Made by a program: the position numbers and the translations under genes. Positions 1-4,841 of a DNA stretch of 5,726 bases are shown in pieces; positions within the stretch are counted from its first letter, which is position 1; each line of letters starts with the position of its first letter. Source of the stretch: Pseudomonadota bacterium (GTDB lineage Bacteria; Pseudomonadota; Alphaproteobacteria; Caulobacterales; Caulobacteraceae); assembly GCA_023445955.1 (NCBI GenBank), contig JAEXJH010000259.1, positions 1 through 5,726 on the forward strand. The letters run 5' to 3'. A model generated the notes under the pieces. The model was given only the letters and a program-made list of their open reading frames with translations. It was not told where the DNA came from and ran no database searches.

Positions 1-34
1 CCGGCCCCGCCGCCCCACCTTACGCCCCCCACCA

Positions 35-73
35 CAAAACAAACGCGGCCCTGGGCTCCCCACCCAAGGCCGC
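35..73 (-). terminator. Rho-independent terminator of dksA
   Basis: Read on the minus strand, an 11-bp stem (73-63 with 55-45, one G-T wobble) closes a 7-nt loop (62-56). It is followed at once by the T-rich stretch GTTTGTTTTG (44-35). It lies 30 nt past the dksA stop codon, the expected place for an intrinsic terminator. The T tract exists only on this strand, so it should not terminate rightward transcripts well. The remaining bases 1-34 are very GC-rich and I see no feature in them. Confidence 0.85.
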
Positions 74-103
74 TTGAAACACATCAGTCGCCTGAAGCGA
101 TGC

Positions 104-532
104 TTAGTCGTCGCGGTGGACGCGTTCGCGGCGCTCGTGGCGTTCCTGGGCCTCGACGCTCATGGTCGCCGTGGGGCGAGCATCCAGTCGGGCCAGGCCG
201 ATGGGCTCGCCCGTCTCCTCGCAATAGCCGTACGAGCCGTCCTCGACTCGGCGCAGGGCCTGGTCGATCTTGGAAATCAGCTTGCGTTGGCGGTCGCGGG
301 TACGGAGCTCAAGAGCCCGATCCGTTTCCGAGGACGCGCGATCGGCGAGATCGGCGTGGTTCTCGGTTTCTTTCTGGAGATGGGCGACCGTTTCGCGAGA
401 TTCGCGAAGGATCTCCTCTTTCCAGGCGAGCAGCTTGTCCTTGAAATACTCAAGCTGCCGCTCGTTCATAAAAGGCTCGTCCTCGGAAGGACGATAATCA
501 GACTTCTCTACAAGAACAGTGGCCGTTTGCAT
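104..532 (-). CDS. dksA: DksA-family RNA polymerase-binding transcription factor (one-cysteine type)
   Basis: This 142-residue protein belongs to the DksA/TraR family, whose members enter the RNA polymerase secondary channel and, with ppGpp, adjust initiation at stringent-response promoters. A long charged coiled coil (about residues 24-95) carries the tip motif DLADRA, with D61, D64 and A66 matching E. coli D71, D74 and A76. A short globular C-terminus follows, starting YGYCEETGEPIG. Of the four zinc-finger cysteines of E. coli DksA only the first remains (C104); the others are T107, S125 and A128. One-cysteine forms are known in alphaproteobacteria such as Rhodobacter, where function is kept. 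I chose the ATG at 532 because GAGG (541-538) lies 5 nt upstream. An in-frame TTG at 550 would add six residues but lacks an obvious ribosome-binding site. The gene has its own promoter and terminator, so it is probably monocistronic, with possible read-through from fliX. Confidence 0.93.
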   Translation of the reverse strand: MQTATVLVEKSDYRPSEDEPFMNERQLEYFKDKLLAWKEEILRESRETVAHLQKETENHADLADRASSETDRALELRTRDRQRKLISKIDQALRRVEDGSYGYCEETGEPIGLARLDARPTATMSVEAQERHERRERVHRDD

Positions 533-556
533 CAACGCCTCACGCCCCAATGAACT

Positions 557-572
557 CAGCCCTTAAGGGCTG
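557..572. repeat. 16-bp perfect palindrome at the dksA transcription start
   Basis: CAGCCCTTAAGGGCTG is a perfect 16-bp palindrome with no spacer. It sits just downstream of the dksA -10 element and overlaps the predicted start site near 570. It could be an operator for a dimeric repressor or form a small 5' hairpin in the RNA. It is too short and lacks the U tract for a terminator. No regulator can be named from the sequence. Confidence 0.6.
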
Positions 573-576
573 CGTG

Positions 577-604
577 CTTATAGCAAAAGGTGAGCCGGGT
601 TCAA
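577..604 (-). promoter_or_regulatory. Housekeeping (sigma-73 type) promoter of dksA
   Basis: On the minus strand TTGAACC (604-598) is followed after 13 nt by GCTATAAG (584-577). The Caulobacter housekeeping consensus is TTGACGS, 10-14 nt, then GCTANAWC. The -10 element matches at seven of eight positions, the -35 keeps TTGA, and the spacing fits. Predicted start is near 570, giving a leader of about 38 nt. The bases after the -10 are GC-rich (CACGCAGCCC), a discriminator type often sensitive to ppGpp and DksA, so negative autoregulation is possible. The intergenic stretch between fliX and dksA (533-744) otherwise holds only the palindrome at 557-572 and a weak hairpin near fliX. Confidence 0.72.
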
Positions 605-703
605 TGAACCTCGCGTGAGCGGCGCGTTCAGGTCGCGCGCCTCCCGCAAGAGGGCCGCAAACACGGCGACGATGGTTGTAAAACGCGCGAAAAAGCCAAG
701 CGT

Positions 704-735
704 GGCAGGGAAAAACCGATTTCGAGGTCCCTGCC
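704..735 (-). terminator. Possible weak terminator or hairpin after fliX
   Basis: A 7-bp perfect inverted repeat (GGCAGGG / CCCTGCC) encloses an 18-nt loop, starting 10 nt past the fliX stop. On the minus strand T5 runs occur at the end of the loop and again about 10 nt after the stem. The long loop and displaced T run make it a poor canonical terminator, so some fliX transcripts may continue into dksA. Confidence 0.3.
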
Positions 736-744
736 CTGGCCATG

Positions 745-1179
745 TCAGCTTTTCCGCGCCTGGAGCTTGGCCAGCTCGACGGCGGCGCGCGTCTCGATTT
801 CGTTGAGGATGCCCTCCAGATTGGGGTCCTCGGTATTTTCCCGCTGCTCGCGGATGGCGCGGGTCAGGCGGTCCAGGGTGTCGTGCGAGATGTCGCCATC
901 GATCATCCCGATGTGGACGTCGCCCAGCAGGTCCAGGATGTGCTCGGCGCGGCGCACGGCGCGGCGCTTGCGCTCCAGCGGGCTGCCGACGGCGCCCATC
1001 TCCTGCAGCGCCAGCAGGGCGTCGACCGAACCGACGCCGGAGAGACCGCCCACCGAGGCGGTGCTCGCCGCGCCGCTGGCGGCGTTCACGGACGGGAGCG
1101 AAAAGCTTGACGATCCGCCGGCCGGCTTGGCCCGCGATGCGCCGCTCGCGCCTACGCCCCCCGTGCTGGAAACCTTCAT
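745..1179 (-). CDS. fliX: FliX, flagellar assembly regulator
   Basis: FliX is a Caulobacterales protein of about 140 residues. Genetically it couples completion of the early basal body to the sigma-54 activator FlbD, acting with FlbD to permit late flagellar gene expression. This 144-residue product opens with MKVSSTG and has a flexible Ser/Gly/Ala-rich N-terminus (about 1-48). The conserved SVDALLALQ (51-59) follows, then a charged helical region (about 68-142) with LERKRRAVRRAE and the TRAAVELAKL tail. No signal peptide or membrane helix is visible, although FliX is reported as membrane-associated. The ATG at 1179 is supported by GGAG (1190-1187), 7 nt upstream. Its position divergent from flgI matches the known Caulobacter arrangement. 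A CtrA-type box lies 71 bp upstream of the start codon, consistent with class II control. Confidence 0.95.
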   Translation of the reverse strand: MKVSSTGGVGASGASRAKPAGGSSSFSLPSVNAASGAASTASVGGLSGVGSVDALLALQEMGAVGSPLERKRRAVRRAEHILDLLGDVHIGMIDGDISHDTLDRLTRAIREQRENTEDPNLEGILNEIETRAAVELAKLQARKS

Positions 1180-1230
1180 CCGACAGCTCCAAAAAGCTTA
1201 CGCGTGCGAGTCACTTATCCCGCAGCGTCA

Positions 1231-1264
1231 TCAATATCCAATCGTGCGCTTGAAGTATGGTTAA
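1231..1264 (-). promoter_or_regulatory. Predicted CtrA-dependent fliX promoter
   Basis: On the minus strand TTAACCATACTTCAA (1264-1250) matches the CtrA recognition sequence TTAA-N7-TTAA at seven of eight fixed bases. An AT-rich stretch, TGGATATTGA (1240-1231), follows about 10 nt downstream and is the best -10 candidate; CtrA boxes commonly overlap the -35 of class II flagellar promoters. Predicted start is near 1224, giving a leader of about 45 nt to the fliX ATG. The -10 assignment is the weaker part. Published work on Caulobacter describes fliX as CtrA-controlled, which agrees. Confidence 0.72.
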
Positions 1265-1267
1265 TGC

Positions 1268-1284
1268 CGGGCAGATTCTGCCGC
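1268..1284. promoter_or_regulatory. ftr-like element, candidate FlbD binding site
   Basis: GGCAGATTCTGCC (1270-1282) is a perfect inverted repeat of 6-bp arms around one T, in the setting CCGGGCAGATTCTGCCG. It resembles the Caulobacter ftr elements bound by FlbD, which have a symmetric GGCA...TGCC core; I recall that consensus only approximately. Its centre is about 81 bp upstream of the -24 element of the flgI promoter and about 107 bp from the predicted start, a normal enhancer distance for a sigma-54 activator. It begins only a few bases from the CtrA box, so bound FlbD could also affect fliX. Confidence 0.65.
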
Positions 1285-1293
1285 GAGGCGCCC

Positions 1294-1307
1294 GGCGGAC
1301 CACCGCC
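1294..1307. repeat. Short GC-rich inverted repeat, possible second ftr-like site
   Basis: GGCGG, ACCA, CCGCC forms a 5-bp perfect inverted repeat with a 4-nt spacer, 11 bp downstream of the ftr-like element. FlbD-controlled promoters often carry two or more ftr sites, so this may be a degenerate second copy. It lacks the GGCA...TGCC core, and such repeats arise by chance in GC-rich DNA. Confidence 0.25.
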
Positions 1308-1355
1308 AAATCTCGAATCCCTTGAGTCACAAGGGCCTGAGCGACCTCAGGAAAC

Positions 1356-1371
1356 TGGCCCGCTTCTGGCA
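1356..1371 (+). promoter_or_regulatory. Sigma-54 (-24/-12) promoter of the flgI operon
   Basis: TGGCCCGCTTCTGGCA matches the sigma-54 consensus TGGCAC-R-N4-TTGCW except at two positions. It keeps the essential GG (1357-1358) and GC (1369-1370) separated by exactly 10 bp. Predicted start is near 1382, leaving a leader of about 28 nt before the flgI ATG at 1410. Late flagellar operons of Caulobacter use this promoter class with FlbD. The -12 element overlaps the in-frame ATG at 1371, so that codon cannot lie on this transcript, which fixes the downstream start. Confidence 0.85.
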
Positions 1372-1380
1372 TGGGGCGGC

Positions 1381-1397
1381 GTGGGGACGTTCCCCAC
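1381..1397 (+). promoter_or_regulatory. 5' hairpin at the start of the flgI message
   Basis: GTGGGGA, CGT, TCCCCAC forms a perfect 7-bp stem with a 3-nt loop. It begins at the predicted sigma-54 start site (about 1382) and ends 12 nt before the flgI ATG. In the RNA it would occupy the extreme 5' end and leave only the weak GAGA (1401-1404) exposed as a ribosome-binding site. Such a structure could protect the message or tune translation. The start site is predicted, so the fit is inference. Confidence 0.55.
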
Positions 1398-1409
1398 GAC
1401 GAGATTGCC

Positions 1410-2522
1410 ATGCCGCGTTCATTCTTTCGCACCCTGCTGACCGCCTTGGTCGCCGCTTCCGCGTTCATCGCGGCGCCGGCGTTCGCCAAGTCGCGGATCA
1501 AGGACATCGTCGCCTTCGAAGGCGTGCGCGACAACCCGCTGGTCGGCTACGGGATCGTCGTCGGCCTGAACGGCACGGGCGACAGCCTGCGCAATGCGCC
1601 GATGACCAAGCAGAGCCTCGAGGCCATGCTGGAACGCCAGGGCGTCAACGTCCGCGACGGCAATCTCAACACCAAGAACACCGCCGCCGTCATGGTCACC
1701 GCCAACCTGCCGCCGTTCTCGGCCGCCGGTTCGAAGATGGACGTCACCGTCTCGACCCTGGGCGACGCCAAGAGCCTGCTGGGCGGCACCCTGCTGGTCA
1801 CCAGCCTGCAGGGCGCGGACGGCCAGACCTATGCCGTGGCGCAAGGCACCGTGCAGACCGGTTCGGTTTCGGCCGGCGGCGCTTCGGGATCCTCAGTTAC
1901 GAAGGGCGTTCCGACCGCTGGTCGGATCGCCGGCGGCGGCGTCATCGAACGCGAGACCGGCTTCCAGATGGTCAGCATGGACATCATGCGCCTGACCCTG
2001 CGCAATCCGGACTTCACCACGGCGCGCCGCGTGGCCGACGCCATCAACCAGAAATTCCCCAACTGCGCCCAGGCCCAGAACCCGACGGTCATCGCCACCC
2101 GCGCCCCGGCCGGCATGGACATGATCAGCTTCATGACCGCCATCGAGAACCTGGAAGTCGAGCCCGACGGCCCGGCCAAGGTGGTGATCGACGAAGTGGC
2201 CGGCGTGATCGTCATGGGCGACGACGTCCGCATCAGCAAGGTGGCCATCGCCCAGGGCAACCTGACCATCTCGGTCCAGGAAAACCCCGCCGTCAGCCAG
2301 CCGGCCCCGTTCAGCCAGGGCCAGACCAAGGTCGTCCCGCAGTCGACGGTCAGCGTCGACGAGGAGAAGGGCAAGCAGTTCCTGACCCTGGGCGGCGCGC
2401 CGTCGCTGAAGGGCCTGATCGGCGGCCTGAACGCCCTGGGCGTCACGCCTCGCGACATGATCTCCATCCTGCAGGCCGTGAAGGCCGCGGGCGCCCTGCA
2501 AGCCGACATCGAGGTGATGTGA
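1410..2522 (+). CDS. flgI: FlgI, flagellar P-ring protein
   Basis: FlgI forms the periplasmic P-ring, the bushing around the flagellar rod in the peptidoglycan layer. The 370-residue product (365 in E. coli) begins with a Sec signal peptide: basic start, hydrophobic core about residues 9-20, likely cleavage after AFA at 26. The mature protein carries the family hallmarks: [12 protein letters not shown] (29-40), [15 protein letters not shown] (44-58), [13 protein letters not shown] (258-270) and the C-terminal [21 protein letters not shown] region (343-363). Only one cysteine (C219) is present, so the intramolecular disulfide of E. coli FlgI cannot form. The start at 1410 gives the signal peptide directly at the N-terminus and lies downstream of the predicted transcription start; the upstream ATG at 1371 overlaps the promoter. 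The stop overlaps the next start by one base (TGATG), indicating translational coupling. Confidence 0.97.
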   Translation: MPRSFFRTLLTALVAASAFIAAPAFAKSRIKDIVAFEGVRDNPLVGYGIVVGLNGTGDSLRNAPMTKQSLEAMLERQGVNVRDGNLNTKNTAAVMVTANLPPFSAAGSKMDVTVSTLGDAKSLLGGTLLVTSLQGADGQTYAVAQGTVQTGSVSAGGASGSSVTKGVPTAGRIAGGGVIERETGFQMVSMDIMRLTLRNPDFTTARRVADAINQKFPNCAQAQNPTVIATRAPAGMDMISFMTAIENLEVEPDGPAKVVIDEVAGVIVMGDDVRISKVAIAQGNLTISVQENPAVSQPAPFSQGQTKVVPQSTVSVDEEKGKQFLTLGGAPSLKGLIGGLNALGVTPRDMISILQAVKAAGALQADIEVM

Positions 2523-2902
2523 TGAGCGCGCTCTCGACGATCTCCACCTACGTTCCGCAGTTCGGCGCAGCCGCCGCCACGGTCAAGACGGCCGCCCAGG
2601 CGGTGAAGACCGCCGGCGCCGCCATCCAGGGCGCGGTCGAGGACACCGCCAAGGAAACCAAGGCCCGCGCCAAGATCAAGGCGACGGCCGAGAGCTTCGA
2701 GTCCTCGTTCATGTCCGTGATGATGCAGCAGATGTTCGAGGGCGTGAAAACCTCCGAACCGTTCGGCGGCGGCAACGGCGAGGAGATGTTCAAGTCGGTC
2801 CTGACCGACGCGATGTCGAAGGAAGTGACCAAGGCCGGCGGGATCGGCCTGGCCGCCACGATCCAGCGCGAAATGCTGAAGATGCAAGGTCTGAAGGAGT
2901 AA
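2522..2902 (+). CDS. flgJ: FlgJ-like rod-binding protein (single domain)
   Basis: This 126-residue protein matches the N-terminal, rod-capping half of FlgJ, which helps assemble the periplasmic rod. An Ala/Lys-rich helical N-terminus (about 1-50) precedes the rod-binding domain (about 55-120) with [16 protein letters not shown] (58-73), [14 protein letters not shown] (81-94) and [10 protein letters not shown] (105-114). The C-terminal muramidase domain of enterobacterial FlgJ is absent, as is common in alphaproteobacteria. A separate peptidoglycan hydrolase must open the wall; in Caulobacter PleA is a candidate. No signal peptide is visible, as expected for a flagellar type III export substrate. 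The start ATG overlaps the flgI stop, with GAGGTG (2511-2516) 5 nt upstream. The symbol is given for the domain; a different name may be used in Caulobacter. Confidence 0.9.
   Translation: MSALSTISTYVPQFGAAAATVKTAAQAVKTAGAAIQGAVEDTAKETKARAKIKATAESFESSFMSVMMQQMFEGVKTSEPFGGGNGEEMFKSVLTDAMSKEVTKAGGIGLAATIQREMLKMQGLKE
2894..2899 (+). promoter_or_regulatory. Strong ribosome-binding site for flbY
   Basis: AAGGAG lies inside the last codons of the flgJ-like gene, 7 nt before the flbY ATG at 2907. It is the best Shine-Dalgarno match of the three flagellar genes and fixes the flbY start. Confidence 0.8.
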
Positions 2903-2906
2903 CCCC

Positions 2907-3356
2907 ATGGCCATCGCCGCCGTCGACGCCGACGATCGCGTCCACCAGCTGACCCTGCTGACCGAGCGCCTCACCGACCTGATCGCCAAGGAAGCCACCG
3001 CCTTCGAGACCCACCGCCCGCACGAGGCGGCGCAGTACGTCGAAGAGACGGCCAAGCTGGCCAATGTCTATCGCCACGAGTCGATGCGGGTGCGCCACAA
3101 CCCCGCTCTGATCGAGAGCGCGCGGCCCGAGCTGCGCCAGCGCCTGATGCGCGCCACCGAGGCCTTCGACGCCGTGCTGGCCCGCCAGGCTCGCGCCGTG
3201 AACGCCGCCAAGACCGTCACCGAGGGCCTGGTCCACGCCGTGGCCCAGGAAATCGCCAGCCAGCGCGCCGCGCCGTCGACGACCTATGGTTCGGGCGGCA
3301 TGGTCAACGACCGCCCCCAGCACGGCTCGGCGATCACGCTAAACCGCAAGGCCTAG
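2907..3356 (+). CDS. flbY: FlbY, FlgN-like flagellar protein
   Basis: This 149-residue, largely helical protein resembles Caulobacter FlbY and, in length and pattern, the FlgN export chaperones that hold hook-associated proteins for flagellar type III secretion. An N-terminal helix with LTLLTERLTDLIAKEATAF (15-33) is followed by a central helical segment (about 38-63). A third helix runs about 73-120 with ELRQRLMRATEAFDAVLARQ. The tail is glycine-rich and ends SAITLNRKA, like FlgN C-termini that bind clients. No membrane segment or signal peptide is visible. It is the last gene of the flgI operon, 4 nt after the previous stop. Its stop TAG shares CTAG with the stop of the convergent phosphotransferase gene, so no terminator separates them. 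Family placement is confident; the exact client is not visible. Confidence 0.85.
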   Translation: MAIAAVDADDRVHQLTLLTERLTDLIAKEATAFETHRPHEAAQYVEETAKLANVYRHESMRVRHNPALIESARPELRQRLMRATEAFDAVLARQARAVNAAKTVTEGLVHAVAQEIASQRAAPSTTYGSGGMVNDRPQHGSAITLNRKA

Positions 3357-4171
3357 AAGAACTCGTCCAGCATGAGGTGGAAGGCCAGCTTCCCCTCATC
3401 GGGCCGATCGATCCCGTAGCTTCGCAGGAAGCGCGCCTGCAGCGGACGGCCAAACTCGCCCAGGCCGTTCCAGGCGATGGCCAGGTCCTGATAGCGATCG
3501 GCCAGGCCCACGCGGCCGACGTCGATGCAACCGACCACCGCGCCGTCCCGCAGGATCAGGTTGTCGAGCGAGTAGTCGCCATGGGTGACGACCGTGTCCG
3601 CGGAGAGCGGCAGCAGGGCCATCATCTGGTCCCACACCGCCTGCGCGGTCATCCCTTCCCGCTCCTCATCGAAGTCCTCGGCGTCGACCAGGCCGGCCTC
3701 CAGCCGCGCCTGCGCCTTGGCCAGGCGGAAGCGATGGTCGCTGGTGAACGGACAATCTTCGATCGGGATGGCGTGCAGGCGCTTCAGATGTCGCGCCAGG
3801 GCGTCGACGATCGCCTCTCGCTCGTCGTCGCCCGCCGCTTCCAGCAGCTGATAGGCGGTCTGGCCCGCGATCGCGTCCATCAGCAGCCAGGCCTCGTCCG
3901 GCGCGCAGACGAAGCCGGCCACGGCCGGAACGGGCAGACGCTCCGCCAGCCAGCGCAGGCGAACCATCTCGTCCGCCACGTCGTCGGCGACCGGCCCCCG
4001 TCCGCGCTTGAGATAGAGGTCCGGCGCGTCGGCGCGGCCGAACAGGCGATAGATCGCTCCGCCGGACTCGCCGACCGTGTCTCGCGCCCAAGCATAGCCG
4101 GCCAGCATCTCGGTCAGGCTCGCGGGCGTCTCGATGGCGACGCAGGCTTCTTCTCGATCGGTGTTCAGCAT
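3353..4171 (-). CDS. APH(3')-type aminoglycoside O-phosphotransferase
   Basis: This 272-residue protein belongs to the APH(3') family, which phosphorylates the 3'-hydroxyl of kanamycin/neomycin-type aminoglycosides using ATP (NptII has 264 residues). The kinase features are in place: ATP-binding Lys in LYLKRGRG (K55), its partner Glu in ADEMVRLRWL (E68), the catalytic loop VVTHGDYSLDN (194-204; base D199, metal ligand N204), and IDVGR with the metal-binding D217. RYQDLAIA (226-233) and the C-terminal LDEFF are also shared with NptII, favouring APH(3') over more distant choline or homoserine kinases. I chose the ATG at 4171 because it matches family length. An in-frame TTG at 4219 would overlap the upstream gene. 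No good Shine-Dalgarno sequence precedes the ATG, suggesting modest or coupled translation. It is the last gene of a leftward operon. Base usage matches its neighbours, so it looks chromosomal, not recently acquired. Real substrates are unproven. Confidence 0.85.
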   Translation of the reverse strand: MLNTDREEACVAIETPASLTEMLAGYAWARDTVGESGGAIYRLFGRADAPDLYLKRGRGPVADDVADEMVRLRWLAERLPVPAVAGFVCAPDEAWLLMDAIAGQTAYQLLEAAGDDEREAIVDALARHLKRLHAIPIEDCPFTSDHRFRLAKAQARLEAGLVDAEDFDEEREGMTAQAVWDQMMALLPLSADTVVTHGDYSLDNLILRDGAVVGCIDVGRVGLADRYQDLAIAWNGLGEFGRPLQARFLRSYGIDRPDEGKLAFHLMLDEFF

Positions 4172-4202
4172 GGGTGGGATGTGGTGAGGATTGGCGGAAG
4201 CG

Positions 4203-4841
4203 CTACCGCACGAACGCAAACACCGCCGCCGCTCGCGTTGCGCCGTCGGGGTCGCCGTAGTCGGCCACCGGATACTCGGCCACGACCCGCAGGCGCTCGG
4301 TCGGCAGGTAGGCGCGGAAGGGATCGCCGATCAGCACCGCGATTCCGGCGATGATACAGCGCTCAAGATAGACCGTGACGCGCTTGGCCAGCTCCGGATC
4401 GTAGAAGAGATCGCCCACCAGCATCAGCTCGACAGCGGGCGGCTCGCCCGTCGTCAGGTCGCCGAGCCGCGCCTCGACCGAGACGCCATTAGCGACAGCG
4501 TTCAGGCGCGTGGCCGTCACGGCGTAGGGATCGACGTCGACCGCCACGACCTCGGCCGCCCCGGCCATCGCGGCGGCGATGGCCACAAGGCCCGAACCCG
4601 CGCCCAGATCCAGCACCCGCTTGCCCTGGACGGTCTCGGGATGGTCGAGGACGTGACGCGCCAGGGCCAGCCCGCCGCCCCAGGTCCGCGCCCAGTAGGG
4701 CGAGCCGAAGTCCGGATCGGCCTCAGCCAGCCGCATCAGCCCGCTGCGAGGACCGGCGCGGTGCAGACGGATCTCCGGCACGCCGGGGACGGGCTCCAGC
4801 GGCAGGCGGTCCAGGATGAAGGTTTCGAGGTCGGTCGTCAT
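4203..4841 (-). CDS. Class I SAM-dependent methyltransferase, ETF-beta lysine methyltransferase-like
   Basis: The 212-residue product has a Rossmann-type methyltransferase fold. Motif I is VLDLGAGSGLVAIAAA (76-91), the acidic strand binding the SAM ribose is VVAVDVDPYA (98-107), and the GDLFYDPE segment (143-150) resembles the D-x-F-Y-D/E signature of the METTL16/20-like lysine methyltransferases. An N-terminal part containing PYWARTWGGGLALARHVL (48-65) is typical of this group, which includes PrmA-like enzymes and the bacterial ETF-beta lysine methyltransferase described in Agrobacterium. The likely target is thus a protein lysine, perhaps ETF-beta, but this is not proven by the sequence. 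The start ATG overlaps the stop of the upstream ABC-F gene (ATGA), giving tight coupling. A 31-nt gap separates it from the phosphotransferase gene. No rRNA-methyltransferase hallmarks are visible. Confidence 0.82.
   Translation of the reverse strand: MTTDLETFILDRLPLEPVPGVPEIRLHRAGPRSGLMRLAEADPDFGSPYWARTWGGGLALARHVLDHPETVQGKRVLDLGAGSGLVAIAAAMAGAAEVVAVDVDPYAVTATRLNAVANGVSVEARLGDLTTGEPPAVELMLVGDLFYDPELAKRVTVYLERCIIAGIAVLIGDPFRAYLPTERLRVVAEYPVADYGDPDGATRAAAVFAFVR

Larger units (their letters stand above)
1208..1328. other. Cluster of four GANTC (CcrM methylation) sites
   Basis: GANTC, the target of the cell-cycle methyltransferase CcrM in Caulobacter, occurs at 1208-1212 (GAGTC), 1274-1278 (GATTC), 1315-1319 (GAATC) and 1324-1328 (GAGTC). 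Base composition alone at about 67% GC predicts roughly one per 330 bp, so four in 121 bp is dense. The second site is the exact centre of the ftr-like palindrome. Whether methylation affects fliX or flgI cannot be seen here. Confidence 0.6.

Noticed and set aside
3..77. Possible C-terminal end of a rightward gene entering from the left edge (stop TGA at 75-77)
   Set aside because: The 24 visible codons give a Pro/Ala-rich tail with no motif and overlap the dksA terminator. It cannot be told from chance openness.
540..743. 67-codon leftward open frame starting just after the fliX stop
   Set aside because: It has an ATG placed one base after the fliX stop and a GGAA upstream. However, its codons (TTT, CTT, CGT, GTT, AGG) are unlike the neighbours and it contains the dksA promoter and palindrome, so it reads as intergenic DNA.
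1371..1409. Upstream in-frame ATG start for flgI adding 13 residues
   Set aside because: It overlaps the -12 element of the sigma-54 promoter, lies upstream of the predicted transcript start, and would bury the signal peptide.
1322..2521. Long open stretch in the flgJ frame running through the whole of flgI
   Set aside because: Its translation is dominated by Arg, Gly, Pro and His, as expected from an off-frame reading of GC-rich DNA, and the flgI frame has clear family motifs. Only the part from 2522 is real.
1829..3064. 411-residue open frame antisense to flgI, flgJ and flbY
   Set aside because: It has no recognisable domain and no plausible start context. Antisense frames without stops are common opposite strongly biased GC-rich genes.
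4172..4219. TTG start for the phosphotransferase adding 16 residues
   Set aside because: It would overlap the methyltransferase gene, lacks a ribosome-binding site, and makes the protein longer than usual for the family.
3377..4354. 325-residue rightward open frame opposite the phosphotransferase
   Set aside because: It is the antisense shadow of a gene with full catalytic motifs and has no domain of its own.
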